DNA of 64,000 nucleotides from Geosiphon pyriformis (lineage: Eukaryota; Glomeromycota; Glomeromycetes; Archaeosporales; Geosiphonaceae). Position 1 is the stretch's first letter. Every line of letters begins with the position of its first letter. Position numbers and translations under genes: made by a program. This document shows, in pieces, positions 32,881 through 43,607 of the stretch. The notes beneath the pieces are model-generated. The model was not told the DNA's origin. It was given only the letters and a program-made list of their open reading frames with translations, and ran no database searches. Location of the stretch: NCBI GenBank assembly GCA_016748015.1, contig JAAOMT010000134.1, positions 136,184 to 200,183 of the forward strand. The letters are read 5' to 3'.

Positions 32881-34045
32881 AACTCATGTGATACAACACA
32901 CTATTACCACAAAAGAAACTCATTCTATCTATTTAAAGCCTTATCAATTCAATTAACAAAATGATGAATTCATCAAGAAAGAGATAAACTGAATGAAAAA
33001 TCTTAGATTTATACAAGAAACCAATAGTAAATAGGCTTTTCCAGTTGTAGTGATATCCAAGAAAGATAGAACTCTATGCTTCTGTGTTAATTACTGCCAA
33101 TTAAATGCCATCACTATAAGAGACATATATTCACTCTCCAAATTGATGCAATGCTAAATAAATTCAATAATGCTGCTTTCTTCTTAACTATTAACTTAAT
33201 TGCTGAATTCTGACAAGTAGAAATGGATCTAGAAAGCAGAAAAAAAACTGTTTTCATTACCAAGTATGGCACTTATGAATTTACAGTTATGCCTTTTGGT
33301 CTTATCAATACCCTTCTCATCTTTCAATGCCTAATGGACAAAGTGTTTGAATCAGTAAAAAAAAACTTTATTCTGGTTTACTTAGACAATATAATAATAT
33401 ATTCAAAAACCTGAGATAAACATTTTGAACACTTGCAAAAAGTTTTTGACCTGCTCAGAAATGCTGGCCTCAAAATCAACCCAATTAAATCTTTCTTTGA
33501 ACATTAATTTATTCAGTTTCTTGGTTATCTTATTACAAAAGATAGAATCTTTTCTGATCCAGCTAAAATTGAAAAAGTCCAGAACATTAGACAACCAATG
33601 AATGTTTCTGAACTATATTCTTTCCTTGGTTTGGCTTCTTACTATCACAAATTTATTAAAGATTTCTCCAAAATTGCCTTCCCTCTTAATCAGCTACTCA
33701 GGAAAAATGTCAAATACCATTGGGGCACTTATCAACAAAAAGCTTTCAAAATTTTAAAAGAAAAACTTGTTACTGAACCAATCCTTAAGCAACCTAATTT
33801 GGACCAACTTTTTATCCTTTACACTGATATATCTGACTATGGACTTGGTACTGTTTTCTCACAAAAAAATGAAAATAGCAGGGAACATGCTATAGCATAT
33901 GCCAATAGATCCTTTACACCAGCAAAAAAGAACTATTCAATAACTAAACAAGAATGCTTAGTAGTAGTTTGGACTACTAATTACTGGAATCAATATCTTT
34001 TTGGTGTGAAATTCTTAGTGTTAACAGATCATTAAGTCTTGGTTT
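32880..34045 (+). pseudogene. RT and RNase H of Ret-D
   Basis: RT fragments include FPVVVISKKDRTLCFCVNY and KYGTYEFTVMPFGLIN. The catalytic box reads YLDN instead of YLDD (33381-33392), so the enzyme was dead. RNase H follows (ILYTDISDYGLGTVFSQ, ANRSFTPAKKNYSITKQECL). Frameshifts near 33140 and 33220 and several nonsense codons are visible. Confidence 0.85.
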
Positions 34046-34702
34046 GGCTGTACAATAAAAAAAAGCTGGAACACAAACAAATAACTCACTAGATACTTCA
34101 TTTGAATAAATTTGACTATAATATTCAATACTACAAAAGAGCAAATCATCAAAATGTTGATGTTCTTTTTAGATTTACTATTTAGTAATAGTACAAGCTT
34201 CTTCAACCAACCCACCTTAATTATTAGTAACTCTCCTTTTGACAAACATAATAATAGACTTGGACAACTACTCTGTCTTAATAGAATTTTTAGGTAAAAG
34301 ACAATACTTACCAGAATACACTTAACAACAAAGAGAACATTTGTGTAAACAATCAAATTTCTATTTAATCCACCAGAACTAATTATATAAAAGAAACAAA
34401 AAAGATTCTGACTGTCTTCAGAGAGTCATCAAATTTAAAAAAAGAAAAATTGTAATATACAACATATACACTAACCCATTAGCTAGACACTTTGAAAAAA
34501 CAAAAACAATTCAAAAAACTTTAGCTCACTATTATTGGCCTACCTTAAGAAAGAACATTGCTAAATACATCAAAACCTGTAACATCTGCCAAAAAAGAGG
34601 CAAACCCAATTGCAAAAAAGATATTCATTCAATTTCTGTTGGTTAATTATTTAACAGAATTGGTATAGATATTGTTAAATCTTTAACAATAATTCTTGAT
34701 GG
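34046..34702 (+). pseudogene. Integrase N-terminal part of Ret-D
   Basis: The HHCC domain can be read as ARHFEKTKTIQ and AKYIKTCNICQKRGKPNC, followed by the start of the core (LFNRIGIDIVKSLTIILDG). At that point Ret-E is inserted. The matching second part starts at 44580. Confidence 0.75.
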
Positions 34703-35673
34703 TGTTACCAGTAGAATTTTAGCTATTAATTAGCATGAAATCACCCTTATAATTTCTATAATTAATTAATATATTAATATCATTTCAAATTATCATTTAT
34801 TATTTAATCAATTATCACATATCACAATTCAATTAAAATAATTTAATTAGTATAACAGAAAGTAAGATGATCAAATTATACAATACTCTGAACTTTGTAA
34901 TATTCAAAAATTCGTCGAAATTTACAGAAATTCGCCGAAATTATGAATAGTTCACCCAAATTAATCAATAGTTCAGTGAAATAACTTGTAGTTTATCAAA
35001 ATATATCTTTAATTTGCTGAAATTTGAGCAAAGAAAAAAAGTGCAAGTTCATAGACTAGTACTACAACAAGTTGTATAAAAGAAGAGCTTTTCTCTTCAA
35101 AAAAATGTATCTTACTTTAGATTTATCACTTAAAACCATTCCTACATACACAAAAAGAAATAAATATCAAATAATTCGAAAAACCAAATTCTTTAATTAT
35201 TGCACTTGGAAAATCCTCAAAACCCAACTAACATTTTGAAATTGATTAGCTACCAATTTCAGTAAACTGTTAGTGACTTCAGGCCTGAATAGAAAACGCT
35301 TCCCTTGATAAAATCCTATTTCTTTTACATTTTTTTTATTTTTCTTTTCTTTTCTTATTACAATCATTAGAGTAGCCTACAGACAAGATTTCTGTAGAAG
35401 AGTTGACTTTTACAGCAAAGTAACTACACATTTTTAATGAGCTTTCAGACAAGCAATTCCTGGGAAAGAGTTGACATTTACTACAACATAATTACATAAA
35501 GTAACTGGCAAGGAATTGGCCATTCTACTTATAAGCCCAGCAGTTCAAATTATAGGAGATAATTTGAAAATAAATTCAGTTACTGGAGGTTCAACTACTT
35601 CCTGAAAACGTGAATTCACAGCAAATCAACATTACCAACATTTAAGAAAAGAGACCAAAAACCTCTAGTAACA
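34703..35673 (+). repeat. 5' LTR of Ret-E
   Basis: The LTR is 971 bp, starts TGTTACCAGTAG and ends TAGTAACA. Two units of AAATTCGCCGAAATT-type sequence lie at about 34910-34950 and a TATA box TATAAAAG at 35075-35082. Near the end, GAGACCAAA (35651) can pair with the primer binding site. Confidence 0.93.
35075..35082 (+). promoter_or_regulatory. TATA box of the Ret-E 5' LTR
   Basis: TATAAAAG is kept in all four E/F-family LTRs in the same surroundings (GTTGTATAAAAGAAGAGC). U3 would thus be about 400 bp and R-U5 about 570 bp. The start site itself is not visible. Confidence 0.6.
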
Positions 35674-35690
35674 TTTGGTGCTCTCCCATG
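35674..35690 (+). other. Primer binding site of Ret-E
   Basis: TTTGGTGCTCTCCC directly follows the LTR and is the same as in Ret-F and, for its first ten bases, Ret-B. GAGACCAAA just upstream is complementary with one base unpaired, leaving a loop of about 14 bases. Confidence 0.7.
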
Positions 35691-35718
35691 GAAATAACAC
35701 AGCAACAACAAATTCAAA

Positions 35719-37300
35719 ATGGTGACCACACCAGACACAGCAACTCTAGAGTATTACCAGTCAATTTACACCCACTGCAAGCAAAGATTCAACATTCCAG
35801 AAGGAATTGAAGTTGTTAAGAAATCAGTATATTAATACATTAAAAACTGCATCAACAATTATCTTTTTGGAAACTACAACATTTCAGAAGTTAGAAGCAA
35901 TCTCTACAATAATTTGGTGCAATATTCACAATTGGGAACAGAAGACCTGAACAGTGAAACACTTGCTACTTACTTCCAAGAACTTAATTTTAACATTATT
36001 GAGTATTGTTAAGAAAAATATCCAGTACAGTCTAAATACTCTTTTGACTTTGAATCAGAGACAGAAACAAGCAACAAAGGCAAACAAAGATTGAAACAAT
36101 ACTCAAAAACCACTCCAAACACTTCAACACTACAAAAGACACTTGCCAAACACTTGCAAACACCTGAACAAGGAACTAGTGTCAAATTACTACTTTCTAT
36201 TACACCATTTCCAATTTCACTTGTTTAACCACAAACACCAAATTCATCACTCAACCACTTCTCCAGACCAGAAGACTTTCAGTTACCTAGAAACTCTACT
36301 CAACAGCAGGAACCAATATCAACAAGTGCCAATATCATTAATTACTTACAGGAAAACGAAAGTAATCATTCAGAAAGCTTGAAAAGTGAAGAAATTGAAT
36401 TAAAACCAGAAAAAATTACAGAAAATGAAAAAGAAATGGCAACTGCTTACATTGCAAAAATCCCAGAATTCACTGGTGAAGACAATGATACCAGTCCTCA
36501 AGAATGGCTTGACAAAGTTCAAAAAGCAGGAAATGCAAATGGTTAGATCACAGCAAGAATGCTCAAAGCAATTCCCTACTTTTTCCAAGGAACAGCAGAA
36601 AAATGGTTTGAAAATTTAGAAGAACCATTTGAAAACTGGCAAGCATTCAAAGATGCTTTTCTACAACAATTCACTGACAACAATATCTCTATCACTCTCA
36701 GAAACCACTTTTGCAATATTAAACAAGAAACATCTGAAACTGTTATAACCTATCTTGGAAGATTTAACAAACTTCTCAGACGAATCCAACAATTGGAAAC
36801 CAATGACTATTATTCTGATGCTCAAGTTCTGGATCAGTTTATAGCAGGGTTAAAAGACAAACTGATTAAAAAAGTCCGTTCACATGCTCCAGCAGACTTA
36901 ACAACTGCTATTAGACATGCAAAGAGCTATGAAATGGCAATGAAAGAAGTAAATCACACCAAGCTTGTAAACCTTGCAATTGGAGAAACCAGCTCAGCAG
37001 CTGAAGAGAAGATAGACCAACTCACAAAAAAAGTTGAAAGCTACTTTACAAACCAACAACAACAGCAACAACAACCACAAAAATATCAACCTCCACAATA
37101 ATGCAACCAAAACAATTTTGGATCACCATCCAACAACCAATCTCAAAATTGTCATTATTGTGGAATTCCAGGACACTGAAAACGAGATTGTAGAAAATTA
37201 CAAAGAGACCAACAAAACAGGAGTAATCAACGTTAATCTTCACCATAACAATCCTATTATCAATCTCTATCACCAACCTATTATTCACCAAGACCAGCTC
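35719..37300 (+). pseudogene. Gag of Ret-E with pre-gag extension
   Basis: The start MVTTPDTATLEYYQSIYTHC matches Ret-F. The capsid core reads WFENLEEPFENWQAFKDAFL, LGRFNKLLRRIQQLE and LDQFIAGLKDK. Nonsense codons fall near 35833, 36010, 36226, 36544 (TAG at a Trp position, shared with F) and 37099. The knuckle is CHYCGIPGH*KRDC, with Trp changed to TGA (37177). A 24-bp deletion in the Tyr/Pro/Gln tail distinguishes it from F. Confidence 0.88.
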
Positions 37301-37308
37301 CACAACCA

Positions 37309-38124
37309 ATGCAGCAACAATATCAGCAACCTTTACCAATTCAGCCATATCAGACACCACCTACTCAACAATATCAAGTACCAGCAAGAAGATTGGTTCA
37401 ACATAACCAATTCACACCCCAAAATCAATTGCAGAGTAACCACAACAGAATCAATCTAAATAACCAGTTGGTTCCCCAAAATTCTGGTCAGCAAAGACCC
37501 AATTACTATTATACTCAATCCAGTTATCTTACAATACCAGAGGAATCAGATTTTCAACAAACTGCACTTTCTGAAGGTGAAGTTGTAGCACCAAAATCAA
37601 ACTCTTCCAACCACACCATTCCACCAGCTCAAATTGCCCAAAATACCAATCTGTCAGATATATTTCCATTTGAATTTGAAGCAAATAAATCACTATTTCT
37701 GCTTAGTAATGCAGCAGTCAATGAACAGAAAGCAATTACTGTTATGTACACAGAAGCTACAGTAGAAAAAAAACCCATTCGCTTAATCTTAAATAGTAGA
37801 TCAGCTGAAAGTATCATCACTTACCAGCTAATGCAACAACTCAAACGAAATGTAGACAGACCAGCTCAAACAGTTATTGTTATAGCTGATGGTATGAAGA
37901 AGACTCCAGTAGAAAAAATTGATGATTTCCCCTTTACAATTGATGGAATTACCATTTCAGTTAAAGTTCTTATTATGGATGCACCCCAATATCAAGCTCT
38001 AGTTAGAAATAATTGGCTTTTCAAGGCCAATGCAAACCTGAACTGGGAAACTCAAGAACTTAAAATCTTATACCAAGGACAATATATCATAGTACCTGCA
38101 ACTTGTGGTACCTTTAACAAATGA
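37309..38124 (+). CDS. Gag tail and retropepsin of Ret-E (open fragment)
   Basis: An open stretch of 271 codons continues the gag frame directly into protease, which shows that gag and pol are one ORF in this family. The active-site box reads LILNSRSAESII, so both Asp and Gly of the Asp-Ser-Gly triad are changed and the enzyme would be inactive. It ends in TGA after FNK, a stop shared with Ret-F. The apparent ATG is internal. Confidence 0.8.
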   Translation: MQQQYQQPLPIQPYQTPPTQQYQVPARRLVQHNQFTPQNQLQSNHNRINLNNQLVPQNSGQQRPNYYYTQSSYLTIPEESDFQQTALSEGEVVAPKSNSSNHTIPPAQIAQNTNLSDIFPFEFEANKSLFLLSNAAVNEQKAITVMYTEATVEKKPIRLILNSRSAESIITYQLMQQLKRNVDRPAQTVIVIADGMKKTPVEKIDDFPFTIDGITISVKVLIMDAPQYQALVRNNWLFKANANLNWETQELKILYQGQYIIVPATCGTFNK

Positions 38125-38658
38125 TCAGAAAAAGCTTCAGTATTTGAATTTAAAGAAGAGAAAGAAATACCACTCACTGAAACCTACATGGCTTTTGGAT
38201 TACCATCCAATTAGGCTGAGGAAACAGAACAAAAGATTTTTGAAGAATTAAGGAGATAGAAGAAAGTTAGATATTTCACACCAGAACCATGAAAAGAACC
38301 ACCATACATTCCACTAAAATGCAAAGATTGCAAAAAGAAGCTTTCATCTATGGGAGCCTGTATTTCCCCAGAAGAGGAATACAAAACTCACACTTGTTAC
38401 TTCTGCAAGGCATGCCATAGAGAACGATTTGGATCTCCAAAGAGAAATGGAAAATGAGACAAAACTCTTTGCCTCACATATGGAGAAATGCTACCAGAAG
38501 AATGCAATTGGATTAATGTAGCAATGAGATGAAGAGTATATAATCAAACCTGTCAATATGCTCTATCAATTTCGGAAAAAGTCAGATGAGGAACACTATT
38601 TGATGTAACATACAACAGTGCTCTCAATAAACTTTACCACTACTCTCATGATGCTGAA
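38125..38658 (+). pseudogene. Cysteine-rich zinc domain of Ret-E pol
   Basis: Following the shared TGA, the frame gives CKDCKKKLSSMGAC, CYFCKACHRE and CLTYGEM (Cys lost). More stops follow (TGG to TGA in NGK*DKT) and then SEKVR*GT, another TGA shared with Ret-F. It corresponds to 24461-24760 of Ret-B. Confidence 0.7.
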
Positions 38659-40020
38659 ATGATTTTTGACCTAGCAATGGCATTGATCAATAGAGCCACC
38701 CAAGAAGATGTCTGCCAAATGAAAGAAGCTGAATATATTGAGTATACTATGGAATTAGCTGGATTTGATTATGAAGATGAAATAGAAACCTACCACCAAA
38801 TTGCAAGCCACACATATCCAACCAAAAAAGCTCAAATTCAACGATTAGAGCAAATAAACATTCAATTGTGTAAAGAATGTATTATGCCTTGTGATGACCA
38901 ATGGTGTTTAGAATGTTATGCTCTTAGCATTCCTCTGCCAGATGAGAATGATGAAAATAAAATCGAATTTGGAGTATTTGAACTAGTAAAAAAACTACCA
39001 ACTGCTCCTATCTATCTTCTTGAAAAGCAACCACCTCTACAACTTAAATATTTTGACAACCATGGCCAAGGAATTAGACCAGAAAAAGCACACGAAATTG
39101 ATGCTGGATATGACCTAAGATACCCAGGAAAAGATACTTTGATTCACCAACCAAAGTCCTTGACAAAAATCAATCTCAAAATTGCTCTTGAAATTCCACC
39201 AGGAGCAATGGTTCAAATTGCCTTCAGATCATTATTGGCAAGCAAAGGAATCAATATTAGAGAAGGAGTTATAGATGCAGGATATACTGGAGACATTACC
39301 ATCATGTTACAGAACAAGACAGACAAACCATTCAAAATTGAACATGCTGAAAAAATTGCTCAAGCAATTTACTTACTCTTAATCAACATTTCGGGATTAC
39401 AATCAGTAAACAACAGAGAACAATTGGGAAAAAATAAAAGAAGAACTCAAAGTTTTGGTTCAACTGGACGATTTACAGTTCCAGTAAACATAGCTCTTAA
39501 TACACAAAATGAATCTCACCAGATTCTTCAACTTCCTCAGCCAATTACCATTTCACCTTTTGGAGAACATTACGAAATTTATATTTGCTCAAAACCCACC
39601 ACTACACAACAAATTTTTGAATCCAATAAACAAATCTGTTTGAAGCATAAAATCTCAATTCCAAACGTTTATATTCCCAAAGGAATGAAAAAATGTCAAG
39701 TTACATTCTACAACCTCAATAATTATCCTATTGTTTTATTAAACAAACTAAAGATTGGAATCATACACAGTAATATTTTTCAAGATGAAAACCCTCAAAT
39801 TGTCTCTAATTTCATCGAAATTGTAAAGCACACTCTACTCCCAAATCCAAATATCATTCCCACTACTGAAAACTACTACTTTTTGGAAGAAAAACTCTCT
39901 CAAATCAACATGGGTCTCTTAGAACCTCAACAACAAAGACAATTGAAACAATTGATAGCTGAATTTGCAGATATATTTGCAAAAAACAACAATGACTTGG
40001 GAAAAACAGACATTGTTTAA
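38659..40020 (+). CDS. Zinc ribbon, dUTPase and linker domain of Ret-E (open, 453 codons)
   Basis: This is the longest open frame in the window. A ribbon CKECIMPCDDQWCLEC lies near residues 73-88. The dUTPase spans about residues 130-270: AGYDLRYPGKDT (motif 1), FRSLLASKGINI (2), GVIDAGYTGDI (3), EHAEKIAQAIYL (4) and QSFGSTG (5). A linker domain of about 180 residues follows, to NNDLGKTDIV. The stop at 40018 is a CAA-to-TAA type change inside Gag-Pol. The fold motifs are all kept, so this part alone could still be functional. Confidence 0.9.
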   Translation: MIFDLAMALINRATQEDVCQMKEAEYIEYTMELAGFDYEDEIETYHQIASHTYPTKKAQIQRLEQINIQLCKECIMPCDDQWCLECYALSIPLPDENDENKIEFGVFELVKKLPTAPIYLLEKQPPLQLKYFDNHGQGIRPEKAHEIDAGYDLRYPGKDTLIHQPKSLTKINLKIALEIPPGAMVQIAFRSLLASKGINIREGVIDAGYTGDITIMLQNKTDKPFKIEHAEKIAQAIYLLLINISGLQSVNNREQLGKNKRRTQSFGSTGRFTVPVNIALNTQNESHQILQLPQPITISPFGEHYEIYICSKPTTTQQIFESNKQICLKHKISIPNVYIPKGMKKCQVTFYNLNNYPIVLLNKLKIGIIHSNIFQDENPQIVSNFIEIVKHTLLPNPNIIPTTENYYFLEEKLSQINMGLLEPQQQRQLKQLIAEFADIFAKNNNDLGKTDIV

Positions 40021-41320
40021 CATCAGATCCATACAGGAAATGCTCCACCAAAATGTCAACAAGCCTATCGAGTGCCACCTGCCAGCCACCAATTCATCAG
40101 AGAAGAGGTCCAAAGAATGCTCAATAATGGATTGATTCAACCATCAAGAAGTTCTTGGGCCTCACCAGTAGTTTTAGTTAAAAAGAAAAACGGAAAAATC
40201 AGATTCTGTGTTGATTATAGACAACTGAATAGTGTTACAATTGGAGATGCCTATCCTCTTTCAAAAATTGATGACATGCTAGATGCTCTAGGAAAAGCCA
40301 AGTTCTTCTCAACTTTAGACTTGGAAAGTGGATACTGGCAAGTCGAAATGAACCCAAAAAACCAATCCAAAACAGCATTCACCACCCAAGGAGGAAACTA
40401 TGAGTTCAATGTTATGTCTTTTGAACTCTGCAATGTACCAGCAACATTCCAACAACTCATGGATGTTGTATATAAAGAACTCTTATGGCAATCAGTAGTT
40501 GTTTACCTTGATGACACTGATGTATACTCACCAAGCTTTGAAGCCTATCTTATTTATCTGCAAGAAGTTTTTCAATGATTACAGAAAGCAAGATTGAAGT
40601 TGAATATTAAAAAATATCACTTTGAAAAAACAAGCTTAATCTTTCTTGAACACATTGTTAGCAAAAATGGAGTCAAACCAAACCTTGGAACAATTAGTGC
40701 TGTTAAAAACTTCTAAACCCCAAAAAATACCACAGAGCTATGAGAATTTGTAGGATTAGCCTTCTATTATCAAAAATTCATCAAAGGATTCTTAGAAATT
40801 GCCAAACCACTCAATTATCTCACCAATAAAAATGTGCCATACAAATAGACTGAAAAACAACAAAAAGCATTTGAAACTCTTAAAACAAAGCTGACAACAG
40901 CCCCAGTTCTTGCTTACTCAGACTTCAACAAATGATTTCAACTAGCCACTGATGTTTCACACATAGTATTTGGTACCATCTTATCACAAGTAGATGAAAA
41001 TAGGCAAGAACAATTTATTGCTTATGCTAGTAGAACACTCAAACCAACAGAACTAAAATATGGCTCAACTGAATTAGAAGCTGCCACAGTTATTTGGGCT
41101 CTTAAACATTTTCAACAATATCTGAAGAATAGAAAAGAATTTGACATAATAACAGACAACATTGGCCTCAAATGGCTCAATAAAAAGAAAACTGAACAAA
41201 ATGCCAAACAGTCTTAATGGAATGACTTCCTAGCAGACTACAGATATATTGTACACTACAAACCAGGAAAACTACATACCAATGTTAATAGCCTCTCAAG
41301 AATAAGACAAGATTAATACC
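40021..41320 (+). pseudogene. RT and RNase H of Ret-E
   Basis: An open part (40072-40578) holds [44 protein letters not shown] and YLDDTDVYS, so the catalytic YLDD is intact. After a TGA (FQ*LQKA) come the thumb and RNase H (ATDVSHIVFGTILS, ELEAATVIWALKHF). Nonsense codons are TGA, TAG and TAA at Arg, Trp and Gln positions. Confidence 0.9.
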
Positions 41321-41373
41321 AACAACAATTTTATCACAACTTACCAATCTACCAACAAAATAACCAAACAAAA

Positions 41374-42681
41374 ATGGATCCCAGAAATTACAGCAATCTT
41401 AAAAATTATTTGGAGACTCTTACCATACCAGAAAACTGGTCTCCAAGTGAAAAACATCATTTACAACACCAATCAAAACAATATTTCATACACCAGAACA
41501 AAATCTATTATAAAAATCACAAAAACTCAAACCAACCACTCAGATTAGTACAAAAGAATGAAAAAGAAACAATTTTATACAACATGTACACAGATCCGTC
41601 TTCAGCACACTTGGGAAGAGATGGAACAATTCAAAGAATTCTTGAACATTATTTTTGGCCTCACATGTAAAAAGACATTCGACAATATGTAGAATTTTGT
41701 AATAGTTGTCAAAAAAGAAGAGGAACTTGTCCCACAGAACCTTTAAATCTAATCAAAGTTGGACAATCTTTTGACAGAGTTGGAATTGATTTAGTCGGAC
41801 CATTACCTATCACAACCCAAGGAAATTGTTATATTGCAGTTGTAGTGGATTATTTTACCAAATGGCCTGAAGCTAGAGCCATCCAAAGAGCAGATGCAAA
41901 ATCAGCAAATTTTATCTATGAAGACATTATCTGTAGACATAGATGCCCAATTGAACTCTTATCTGATCAAGAAACACATTTTGTGAACAACTTGATATAA
42001 GAAATTTGTGAACAATTCAATGTCAAAAGACCTCTATCATCACCTTATCACTCTCAAATAAATAGACTTGTAGAACGTTTCAACAGAACATTGTGTAAAT
42101 CTCTAGCCAAAGTCTCAACAGACTTTGAGCAGGAATAGAATATCTTTATTCCATCAATGTTACTAACATACAGAACACTAAAACAAGATACTACGAAACA
42201 CACACCATTTGATCTTACTTATGGAAGAACAACAACATTACCAATTAATTTCATAGTAGAAACATACCCAGTACAACCAATTAATGAAGAAAACTTTCAA
42301 GAAACACTCCAAAGAAAAGCCTACACTCTTCTTAGTACACTGAAAGAAAAAAAAAGAATAGCAGCAACTCATATTGAACATTCCCAAGCTCAACAAAAAG
42401 AAAGACATGACAACAAATTACCAACTATTACCAATGAATTTAAAGTTGGAAATAAAGTTTTCTTACACAGAACTAAGGCTGAAAAACAATGGAGTGGGAA
42501 ATTTGAAAACAAATGGGATGGACCATTTTATATTTACGAAATTCTAGGCAATAAATCATACAAGTTAAGACTTGATAACAAAATATTAGCAAAAGTTGCA
42601 CATGGAGACAGATTGAAACACTATCATTTCAGAAACAATCCTGAACTATTAATTCCACAAATTGGTACACATTCCCTTTAA
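41374..42681 (+). pseudogene. Integrase of Ret-E
   Basis: It reads from MDPRNYSNLKNYLETLTIP through the HHCC domain (SSAHLGRDG, CNSCQKRRG) and the core (VGIDLVGPLPITTQG, LLSDQETHFVNNL, NRLVERFNRTL). It ends with the GPF-type tail (WDGPFYIYEILGNKSYKLRL). Nonsense codons lie near 41668, 41998 and 42136. The last 174 codons (42157-42681) are open and end at a natural stop. Confidence 0.9.
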
Positions 42682-42899
42682 TTAATCCTGAAGATATTCC
42701 CCGAAATTTAGAACCAATAATTATAATAGAACAACAACCAAATTTGAATACTTAAATTTTACAATAATTCTCCAATAAAAACACAAAGACAAAAATAGTA
42801 AATAAATTACAAAAACACCCAAACCCAAAAACAAATAAAAACCCCATATCCCAAAAATAATTTTCTTATTCTCTCTTTTCATAATTAGTCAATTTTATC

Positions 42900-43607
42900 A
42901 TGATTATTCCTCAAAATATTCAACAAATATCCCAAAAGTTAATGTTAGCCTTAAAAACACTTCTTGACTTATCTATAACGATTAATGAAAGTCAAATTAA
43001 TTACATTCAGAAAGAAACCACAGCCCTAGTAGCAAATCATTCACAGAACTATCACTTCTATAGAAAAAAAACAAGAAGTCACTCTGAAAATAGGTTACCA
43101 AGACTTTTGAAGCAAGCACTAGAAGAAAATCTTTTAATTGCCCCTATTGACATTCTATCAAATGCTACAATGCAACAAAAACTTCTACTATTTCTCAATG
43201 AACAGAACAATGAACACATCCTTATCTATAAATACTTTCACATTGGAAAGACACTTTATAAACGAAAACTAAAACTTGAAGCAACAAATCTCACTCCTAA
43301 AGTTATACAAAAACAAATCCACAATGAATTCAAAACAGCAGCTGGACCAACAAACACTCACTACAAACTTAAAACAGCTTTTAAACTCTATGATTTGTTT
43401 AATACTTGTGAAAATGTTCTACAAAATTCAATACTGCAACCAATGAAAGTCCAATACATTGGCAAACTCACAAAACTGAAATTTCAACAATTTTCAGACC
43501 AGATTACTTCAATTATTTTAGATCACTATCTCAATATTACAGATAGTGCTTGGACTTCAACAGAGCTCAGTTTTGAGGAGAAGATTATATTACCAGTAGA
43601 ATTTTAG
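42900..43607 (+). CDS. Third ORF of Ret-E, intact, unknown function (235 aa)
   Basis: It starts MIIPQNIQQISQKLM, 218 bp after the integrase stop. It ends LPVEF, with its last codons inside the 3' LTR. It is in a different frame from Gag-Pol, so it needs its own start or mRNA. The protein is rich in Leu, Gln, Asn and Lys, with RKKTRSHSENRLPRLLKQAL as a basic patch near residues 60-80. It has no signal peptide, membrane segment or Cys cluster, so it does not look like an envelope protein. Related ORFs are at 9718-10425, 29021-29755 and, weaker, 45574-46143. Confidence 0.8.
   Translation: MIIPQNIQQISQKLMLALKTLLDLSITINESQINYIQKETTALVANHSQNYHFYRKKTRSHSENRLPRLLKQALEENLLIAPIDILSNATMQQKLLLFLNEQNNEHILIYKYFHIGKTLYKRKLKLEATNLTPKVIQKQIHNEFKTAAGPTNTHYKLKTAFKLYDLFNTCENVLQNSILQPMKVQYIGKLTKLKFQQFSDQITSIILDHYLNITDSAWTSTELSFEEKIILPVEF
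43574..43587 (+). other. Polypurine tract of Ret-E (decayed)
   Basis: GAGGAGAAGATTAT precedes the TATTACCAG start of the 3' LTR. It overlaps the end of the third ORF. Confidence 0.55.

Noticed and set aside
35719-42681. TGA read as tryptophan (altered genetic code)
   Set aside because: Some TGA codons stand for Trp, but many stand for Arg (CGA), and TAG and TAA occur as well. C-to-T and G-to-A decay explains all of them.
42900-43607. Envelope gene of an errantivirus-like element
   Set aside because: The position fits, but the protein has no signal peptide, membrane helix, Cys pattern or cleavage site. It is left as unknown.
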